Position numbers and translations under genes: made by a program. A stretch of 64,000 nt of DNA. Origin: Candidatus Methylobacter favarea (lineage in GTDB: Bacteria; Pseudomonadota; Gammaproteobacteria; Methylococcales; Methylomonadaceae). The notes under the pieces are model-generated. The model was not told the origin of the DNA, made no database searches, and saw only the letters and a program-made list of their open reading frames with translations. The stretch is taken from the NCBI RefSeq assembly GCF_902806695.1, contig NZ_CADCXN010000001.1, forward strand, positions 62,001-126,000. The letters run 5' to 3'. This document shows, in pieces, positions 57,616-64,000 of the stretch; position 1 is the stretch's first letter, and every line of letters begins with the position of its first letter.

Positions 57616-57816
57616 ATTACTTATTGCGGCTGATCAAAACTCGCCAGGGTCGCGGTCAATTATTAAAATAAGTTATACATAAGCTTTCTATATCAAAATC
57701 CCTGTTTACCTTTTCTGCTAAGATTAATCTGCCGGCCTGGTAAATTTGAGCGTTCATTTTTTTGTAAAACCTTAGCCTTTATGTACTTTTCCCTTTTCAG
57801 CTTTAACTTGAATCCA

Positions 57817-60800
57817 ATGAAAACTCTTGCTCCTGGTATTGTATTTTCAAGGACTCATACTCTCCTGACGGTATTACTGATTATTGTCTTGGGATCAGCC
57901 GGATCATGGACAGCAACGGCTGCGTCGGAGAAGGAACAAAACCCCGGAACGATTGAAACCAGGGATACTGTGCAAGCCAGCATTGAGGCTATAAATGCCA
58001 GACAGGGAATTGATGAGGCGACAAAATCCAAAATACTAAAATTATATCAATCGGCCCTGGATAATCTTGGCAAAATGGAAGCTTTTAAAGCTCAGGCAAT
58101 TGACTTTAAGAAAGCCATACAGCAGGCGCCGGAAAAAACCAGAAAGCTGCAAAAAGAAATTGAGCAGAGCCAGCTAAAGCTGACCAAACAAAACCTCGAG
58201 GATTTTAACCGCATCCCCGTTGAAGAGCTGGAGCAGCGGCTTATTATTGAAAGGGAAAAAGTCAGTAATCTCGATGAACAGATAAAAAATAAGGAAAGTG
58301 ATCTGGGATTGCAAAACAGCCGTCCGCAAATTATCCGGCAAGAAACGCTGACAGCAAAACAGGATCTCGAAGCAGCCCAGAAAAAGCTTGGGGCATTAGT
58401 GACCAGCCCAGGCTCAGCGCCGGAAACTGAAGCCAGGCAGATTTACCTGAAAACTACAATTGAAAGCCGTCTTGCCGAATTAAAAATGCTGGATGTCGAA
58501 GCTATCAGTAATCCCGCCCGAGTCGAGTTATTAAAAACCGAGCTTCAGTTGCTGGATATTCAAAAGAACGCCTTAAGTCCCGTAATCACTGTTATAGAAA
58601 ATCTTTTATCCGAGCGCAGGCAGCAGGAAGCGAGAGAAGTGCAGGATGCTCTCAGTCAGGCGGAAAAAGCAGTGTCCGGCAAGCATGCGCTGATTCAATC
58701 CATTACCCTGGAAAATATCCACTATAGCCGGGATTTACAAAATGTCACCGACAAGACTGAACAATACATTGACCAGAAAGCCAGGGTAGAAGCCCAGGCT
58801 AGCGAAATTGACGAAGACTTTAAAAGCGCGGAAAAGAAAATAAGCCTGGCCGGTCTAAGTCCGGCGCTGGGTAAAATTCTGCGCGAACAGCGCCGTAATC
58901 TAGCCACCCAGGATCAATCTGACCAGCAGTCAGAAACCATTCAGAATGAAACGGCGTTAACCAGCCTGGAGCAGTTCAAGATTGAAGACAAACTGAAACA
59001 GCTCGCGGATGTTGATGCCGCCTTGCAGAAAATAATGAAAGGACAGGTTGACCTAACCTTACCAGCCGATCAACGCATGATGATACAGGCTGAGTTGCGC
59101 GTCTTACTTAATGCCCAGAAAGAGGTATTGAATAAATTATCGGCTACGTATACGACGTACCTGCGTATTTTAGGCGATTTTGACTTTGCCCGGCAGCAAA
59201 TGATTAACAAGGCAGAAAAATTTGCTGTGTATCTGGATGAACGTCTGCTATGGGTACCCAGCAGTGAGCCCATCAATTCCGACTTTATAGCGGGCCTTTA
59301 TCATTCACTGCAATGGCTGCTGTCTCCGCTTAACTGGATGGCGCTGATAACGGACATGCTCAAAATTGCCTTTCAGAATCTGTTTCTTAGCCTGATTGCA
59401 ATCGTGAGTTTAATTATTGCGCCCTATTGCAGAAAATGGGCAAAACAACAATTAGCAGCTATTTCGGATAAAGTCGACAAAATTTTTACAGACAGATTTA
59501 ATTATACCTTGCGGGCGCTGGCTTACACCTTGATTCTGGAATTGCCGTTGCCGCTGCTTGTCTATTATCTTGGATGGTTTTTAAATAGCGATCTCCGTGT
59601 TGCCGATTTCACCCAAGCGATTGGGCAAGGCTTGCAAGGTGCTGCGGCTCCTTTGTTTATGCTGCAGTTTTTTTACCGGCTGTTCACTGCCGACGGTATA
59701 GCGCGTAAGCATTTTCAATGGCAAAAAAGCTCCACCTGTTTATTGCGCAAACACATTGCCTGGCTGCGTTTTATTGCGGTACCGGCTATCTTTATCATCA
59801 CTGTCACCGGCGCCTCAAAAACCTCTATCCATAGCGACTACCTAGGCCGGCTGGCGCTTGTTACTCTTATGATGGCGCTGGCCATCTTTTTAAGTTATCT
59901 GCTAAAACCTGGCAGCGGCTTATTGCAAGGGTATATTAAAGTTCATCCCTTGGCATGGTTTACCCGCTTGCGCTATGTCTGGTATCCGGTCGCAATTTTA
60001 ATACCGTTAATCATCATCGGATTTGCTATTGCAGGTTATTACATGAGCGCCCTGGAGTTACAGCAAAAATTAATTATTACCCTGCGTTTGATATTTTTAG
60101 TTGTCCTTATTCATGAAATGGTGATTCGCTGGCTAACGCTGGTTAACCGGCAGTTAGCTTTGGAAAATGCCCGGCAGAAACGCAAGGCCATGGCGATCAG
60201 GGAAAAACCGCAAGCAGGACCGGAAGATCCTGCTCTGCCTGTGGAAGAGCAAAAAATCGATATCCCTAAAATTAATGCGCAAACTATAAAATTGCTGAAT
60301 GTTTTTATTGGCTTCAGTGTGATTATCGGTTTTTGGATAACCTGGAAAAATATTTTGCCTGCGTTCTCATTTCTGGAAAATATTGTTCTTTGGGAGGAAG
60401 TCGTTAGCACTGATAATCAGGAAATCACCAAACCGGTCACCCTGACCAATTTGCTGCTGGCGGGCTTGTATGCTTTTATTGCGATTGTCAGCGTACGGAA
60501 TTTCTCCGGTATTATGGAATTATTTGTATTTCGCCGCTGGTCGATAGAACCGGGCATTCGCTATGCCATCGATCAACTGGCCAAATATATTTTAATTGCC
60601 ATCGGTTTTATTACTGTAGCTAATGAGCTGGGCGGCAGCTGGGCAAAGGTGCAGTGGCTGGTTGCTGCCCTCAGTGTCGGTTTAGGCTTTGGGTTACAGG
60701 AGATTTTTGCCAATCTGGTCTCAGGCATAATCCTGCTTTTTGAACGTCCTGTCCGGGTCGGCGATGTGGTTACCATTGGCGATATTACCGGCAAAGTCAG

Positions 60801-61278
60801 CCGTATTCAAATGCGCGCCACGACCATTGTCGACTGGGATCAAAAAGATCTGATTGTTCCGAATAAGACTTTAATTACGGACAAACTGGTGAACTGGACG
60901 CTAACTAGCGCCATCCTCCGCATTGTAATACCTGTTGGAATTGCCTATGGCGCAGATATTGAATCCGCGCATAAAGTGATAGTCAATGCCATACGATCAA
61001 CTCCGCTGGTATTGACGGAACCTGAGACCAGCGTATGGTTCGACGGTTTTGGCGATAGTGCGCTCAATTTCTCGATTTTTATTTTTGTCGAGCTGGCAAA
61101 TGGATTGGCAGCCAAACAGAATGTGCTTATCCGGCTCGAAAAAGCGCTGCGGGAACATAATATAGCTCTTCATTTTGTCAAACGCGAAATCAGCTTCAGC
61201 CCGATCGTCCAGGACTCAGGCCGGACAATACAGGAAACTCAGCGGATAGTAGGAACGCCTAATCCAAAGCAGGCTTGA
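57817..61278 (+). CDS. Large MscS-family mechanosensitive channel (MscK/MscM-like)
   Basis: 1153 aa from the ATG at 57817. Signal peptide (HTLLTVLLIIVLGSAGSWTA), a periplasmic coiled-coil region of about 450 residues rich in Glu, Lys and Gln, then around eleven membrane helices, and the MscS core near residues 950-1130: GLGFGLQEIFANLVSGIILL, RPVRVGDVVTIG, VDWDQKDLIVPNKTLITDKL. It releases solutes under hypo-osmotic stress. An ATG 12 codons earlier is possible. Confidence 0.92.
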   Translation: MKTLAPGIVFSRTHTLLTVLLIIVLGSAGSWTATAASEKEQNPGTIETRDTVQASIEAINARQGIDEATKSKILKLYQSALDNLGKMEAFKAQAIDFKKAIQQAPEKTRKLQKEIEQSQLKLTKQNLEDFNRIPVEELEQRLIIEREKVSNLDEQIKNKESDLGLQNSRPQIIRQETLTAKQDLEAAQKKLGALVTSPGSAPETEARQIYLKTTIESRLAELKMLDVEAISNPARVELLKTELQLLDIQKNALSPVITVIENLLSERRQQEAREVQDALSQAEKAVSGKHALIQSITLENIHYSRDLQNVTDKTEQYIDQKARVEAQASEIDEDFKSAEKKISLAGLSPALGKILREQRRNLATQDQSDQQSETIQNETALTSLEQFKIEDKLKQLADVDAALQKIMKGQVDLTLPADQRMMIQAELRVLLNAQKEVLNKLSATYTTYLRILGDFDFARQQMINKAEKFAVYLDERLLWVPSSEPINSDFIAGLYHSLQWLLSPLNWMALITDMLKIAFQNLFLSLIAIVSLIIAPYCRKWAKQQLAAISDKVDKIFTDRFNYTLRALAYTLILELPLPLLVYYLGWFLNSDLRVADFTQAIGQGLQGAAAPLFMLQFFYRLFTADGIARKHFQWQKSSTCLLRKHIAWLRFIAVPAIFIITVTGASKTSIHSDYLGRLALVTLMMALAIFLSYLLKPGSGLLQGYIKVHPLAWFTRLRYVWYPVAILIPLIIIGFAIAGYYMSALELQQKLIITLRLIFLVVLIHEMVIRWLTLVNRQLALENARQKRKAMAIREKPQAGPEDPALPVEEQKIDIPKINAQTIKLLNVFIGFSVIIGFWITWKNILPAFSFLENIVLWEEVVSTDNQEITKPVTLTNLLLAGLYAFIAIVSVRNFSGIMELFVFRRWSIEPGIRYAIDQLAKYILIAIGFITVANELGGSWAKVQWLVAALSVGLGFGLQEIFANLVSGIILLFERPVRVGDVVTIGDITGKVSRIQMRATTIVDWDQKDLIVPNKTLITDKLVNWTLTSAILRIVIPVGIAYGADIESAHKVIVNAIRSTPLVLTEPETSVWFDGFGDSALNFSIFIFVELANGLAAKQNVLIRLEKALREHNIALHFVKREISFSPIVQDSGRTIQETQRIVGTPNPKQA

Positions 61279-61754
61279 TAGGGTTAGCAATAACCTTATC
61301 ACAAGATTATGATCGTAAAAGCTAGCCGCTGGCCATGATAGTTTCTGCCTGATTATTCCTGACATGTCCTCTGATTCCAAAATATGACCGTCATGCCGAG
61401 CTCCTCCCACACGCCCCGTGCCGTTAGCAGGGTTTATTATTGTACAGGAAATGGCGGCCGCTACCCTGAAGCAATAAACTGCCAGCATTATTTCGCGACA
61501 ACTAGAAAATAATATTGAATTTTAAAAACCCTATGCCTTCCATAACGTAATCCATAAGCCCTTCTCCTTTTCAGTTCATAGCAATATCATATACTAAAAA
61601 ATCATGGATTAATCTGACGGACTAAAAGGCGGTGATTTTAAGCTGCTACGGACTTATAAAAACCAATTTGAATACCTTAAAACTAGCCCTGACAATTTTA
61701 TGAAATTTTTTTATGAACAGCATTTTGTATTGCCTATGACGCTGATGGACTCTC
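61279..61754. other. Intergenic region
   Basis: 476 bases between the channel and the repeat protein. No gene, repeat or clear terminator recognised. Confidence 0.5.
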
Positions 61755-64000
61755 ATGAAGAAAAAACCGTTTGGCGCGCCTAAATCCTGTGATGCTAATG
61801 TCAGTGTTCTTGAAAGCCAGGCATCGTCCAGGTTGAAGGCAGGGCAATACAAGGACGCCATCGACCTGTACAAGGCGCTGTTAAAACGCGCGGATAATGC
61901 TGCCTGGCGACAGGCTCTGGCGCAGTGTTACTTGCAAAGAGCTATGGCATTTGCCGCCAAAGGCATGGTCAAAGAAGCGCTGGTATTGTGGGAAAATTAT
62001 GCCCGGAATGCCGAGCCGCCGCACGAAGCCTATGATCACTATATCAGCTGGCTATTGCAAACGAACGATATGGCAAAAGTCAAAAACTGTCTTGGCCAGT
62101 TATCTGCGCAACAGCTGGACGAATATTATGCTGATCTTGCCGGTTTATTAGGGTTGCTTATCATTACAGATAAAGTCAGTTGCCAGGAATTGCTGCCGAA
62201 GGATTCGGCATTCATGAGGCAGCTGGGTTTTGTGCAGGAAGCGTTGAGCGCCTACCGGAACAATAAGCTGGAAGACATTGAGCCGGCATTGAAAAAGCTG
62301 CCGTTTCGTTCCGCTTTCCGTGATTGTCGCACGCTTATGAAAGCGGCCCTCCTGATTCCTGAATCGGTCGAACAAGCGCAAGCGCTGCTTATGAAAATTC
62401 CTGCCGGTTCGCCGTATCAGCAAGCGGGCGCATTGCTGCTTGCTATTACGCATGAAGGTGCGGCGCTGGTTAATGACTTATTGCAACTGACCACGCCGCA
62501 AATCAGGATTATTGAAGCTGCAAAAAACTTAACTAAAGAACAGACCGAGCTACTTGATGTATTAACCAAACAAAAAGGCCGCTTGTCGGACAAAACAAAA
62601 TTTAATTTGGCTATTCAGTATCAGGCATTGATGGGTGCGGACTTGGCGCAACGTTACTGCCACGCCGCACTGTCAAACTATCCTGCCGGACAGCGCGATT
62701 ATATCAGGCGCTTTGGCGCTATGGATGACTTTGAAGCATGGCGCTTAAAAGCGCTTTCGTGCGAGCGTGACAGGGATTTTCATGGCGCCGAATATTACTG
62801 GCAGCAAGGCATTACTGTTTTAAAGAATCAAGGTACTGAAGGCGCTTTCAGGATAGCGCTGATTATGAGACATATCGCGGAGTATCAGGAGAGACCCGAA
62901 GAGGCGGTCTCGTGGCTGATAGACAGCCTTGGTCATGATCCGGATGATCGTGAAAGTTACGTAAAAATTCTCCAGTATTATGAACGGCAGGAACAGGAAA
63001 CCGATGCCTATAAGGAATGGCTGGATAAAAGCATCAAGAAGTTTCCAGGCGATGTTGAGCTGTTAGGTCTGGCGATAAAAGCCTCGACGCGCAACAAAGC
63101 CTTTAAAAAAGCCACCCAATATGCGCAGGCCTTGTTAAAAATTGACCCCGTTAACACGTTTGCCAAACAGGTTCTATTTACCAGCCGCCTGGCTCATGCG
63201 CGCAAATTAATTAAAAGTAAAAAGTTGCATCTGGTAGAAAAGGAAATTCAACAGGCGGAACAGATAACAATCGGCAAACGTTACCAGACGCTGGCGCAGT
63301 TAATGCGCGGTTTTCTTGTGTTTGTTGCAGAGAATAAAAAACAGGGTGCCGAGTTGATTGCAGAATCCGTGCAAAAATTGCATGACGGGCTTGTTTGCGC
63401 CTATTTTTGCGCGACTCTGGAAGCGTTATTATTGGATTTGCAAAGCGCCCCCGTATTAAAAGAATTGCCGCCCTTGGCAAAAGATTATTTGCTGTCCCAG
63501 CAGGAAATGACTCAGCTTATTCAACTGATCCACCAATATGCTGATGATAACGTAAACCAGACACAACTGCATAAGGCGCTGAAAAAGGTCAAGGCCGTTA
63601 TTAAACAGTCCATCAGTCAACAAGATTATGGTGAAGAACTTTTATTGTCGCTATGCCAATGCCTGGAACGCATCCAGCATTTTGAATTGCTGCGGGCTTG
63701 CGTCAAGATTGCCCGGCCACTGTGGATTAAACCGATCTGGATGTACTATCGGGTTTATGCTGAAGTCAACGGCATTGCCGGCAAATGTTCTTATATGAAC
63801 TACTTGCGCTTACGAGACAGCCTGGACAATGCCCAGGAGAAAAAAGACCAGCGGGCTGTTGCTTTGATCGGTAAATTTCTCGATCAATATCATGAAGCGC
63901 GCAATCCAGCCGGCTTCTCCCATATTTTCGATTCATTATTTGGCGGCAGTATCGAAAATGACGACGAAAACCCGATAGACAAGTTATTTGGTCATCTTCC
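61755..64000 (+). CDS. Large helical-repeat (TPR-like) protein, open at the window end
   Basis: The frame starting at ATG 61755 (MKKKPFGAPKSCDANVSVLE) is open for 748 codons to the edge of the window. The sequence is almost entirely helix pairs in a TPR-like pattern (AGQYKDAIDLYKALLKRADN; EYYWQQGITVLKNQG; EEAVSWLIDSLGHDPDDRES). No signal peptide, so cytoplasmic. Such proteins scaffold partners; the partner is not visible here. Confidence 0.75.
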   Translation, partial: MKKKPFGAPKSCDANVSVLESQASSRLKAGQYKDAIDLYKALLKRADNAAWRQALAQCYLQRAMAFAAKGMVKEALVLWENYARNAEPPHEAYDHYISWLLQTNDMAKVKNCLGQLSAQQLDEYYADLAGLLGLLIITDKVSCQELLPKDSAFMRQLGFVQEALSAYRNNKLEDIEPALKKLPFRSAFRDCRTLMKAALLIPESVEQAQALLMKIPAGSPYQQAGALLLAITHEGAALVNDLLQLTTPQIRIIEAAKNLTKEQTELLDVLTKQKGRLSDKTKFNLAIQYQALMGADLAQRYCHAALSNYPAGQRDYIRRFGAMDDFEAWRLKALSCERDRDFHGAEYYWQQGITVLKNQGTEGAFRIALIMRHIAEYQERPEEAVSWLIDSLGHDPDDRESYVKILQYYERQEQETDAYKEWLDKSIKKFPGDVELLGLAIKASTRNKAFKKATQYAQALLKIDPVNTFAKQVLFTSRLAHARKLIKSKKLHLVEKEIQQAEQITIGKRYQTLAQLMRGFLVFVAENKKQGAELIAESVQKLHDGLVCAYFCATLEALLLDLQSAPVLKELPPLAKDYLLSQQEMTQLIQLIHQYADDNVNQTQLHKALKKVKAVIKQSISQQDYGEELLLSLCQCLERIQHFELLRACVKIARPLWIKPIWMYYRVYAEVNGIAGKCSYMNYLRLRDSLDNAQEKKDQRAVALIGKFLDQYHEARNPAGFSHIFDSLFGGSIENDDENPIDKLFGHL

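Overview
This 64 kb window is chromosomal DNA from a gammaproteobacterium, most likely an aerobic methanotroph of the Methylococcales. The evidence is a complete hopanoid block that includes the aminobacteriohopanetriol enzyme HpnO, a one-enzyme squalene synthase, CopC/CopD copper proteins inside the isoprenoid operon, a magnesium-type HemB, and gammaproteobacterial housekeeping genes (cmoB, xseB-ispA, prfB-lysS with a programmed frameshift). The species call is inference; no pmo or rRNA gene is present.

Layout. 0-7 kb: end of a SpoIIE/PP2C-type phosphatase, uvrC-pgsA, a TetR regulator, trpD-trpC and lgt. 7-16 kb: an accessory block with two very large genes, a HEPN-SNF2 helicase and a sacsin/GHKL-type ATPase, which I regard as a candidate two-gene defence system, followed by 1.2 kb of decayed DNA with remnants of a toxin-antitoxin pair. 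16-24.5 kb: a protein-stress island made of a sigma-54 activator with a degenerate receiver, then on the minus strand hsp20, hsp20, dnaK, yfdX, hdeD, hsp20, cbpA and cbpM. 24.9-29.7 kb: hemB, an MlaC-like protein, cmoB, xseB-ispA and apt.

29.8-43.5 kb is the hopanoid and isoprenoid region. On the minus strand lie hpnH, hpnM and an MlaA lipoprotein; on the plus strand squalene synthase, shc, hpnG, hpnO, copC, copD and dxs, several of them overlapping or nearly touching, then gloB. Dxs and IspA supply farnesyl diphosphate, squalene synthase and Shc make the hopene ring system, HpnH, HpnG and HpnO build the amino side chain, and the MlaA/MlaC-like proteins plausibly move lipid to the outer membrane.

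43.5-64 kb: a Uma2 gene broken by one stop codon, lysS and prfB, a Rieske ferredoxin, a GDT1-type transporter, an OmpA-like lipoprotein with a Gln/Gly/Tyr/Pro repeat tail, a polysaccharide flippase, a QEGLA/DUF1704 putative metallopeptidase, a YcbK-like M15 protein beside a YcbB-like L,D-transpeptidase, a 1.2 kb pseudogene of an SPW-repeat/vitamin K epoxide reductase-like membrane protein, a large MscS-family channel, and an open-ended repeat protein leaving the window.

I saw no rRNA, tRNA, CRISPR array or intact insertion sequence, and no convincing rho-independent terminator. The least ordinary features are the helicase/ATPase pair (with an apparently recent amber stop in the helicase), the stress island with a sigma-54-type promoter candidate, and the copper genes embedded in the hopanoid operon.
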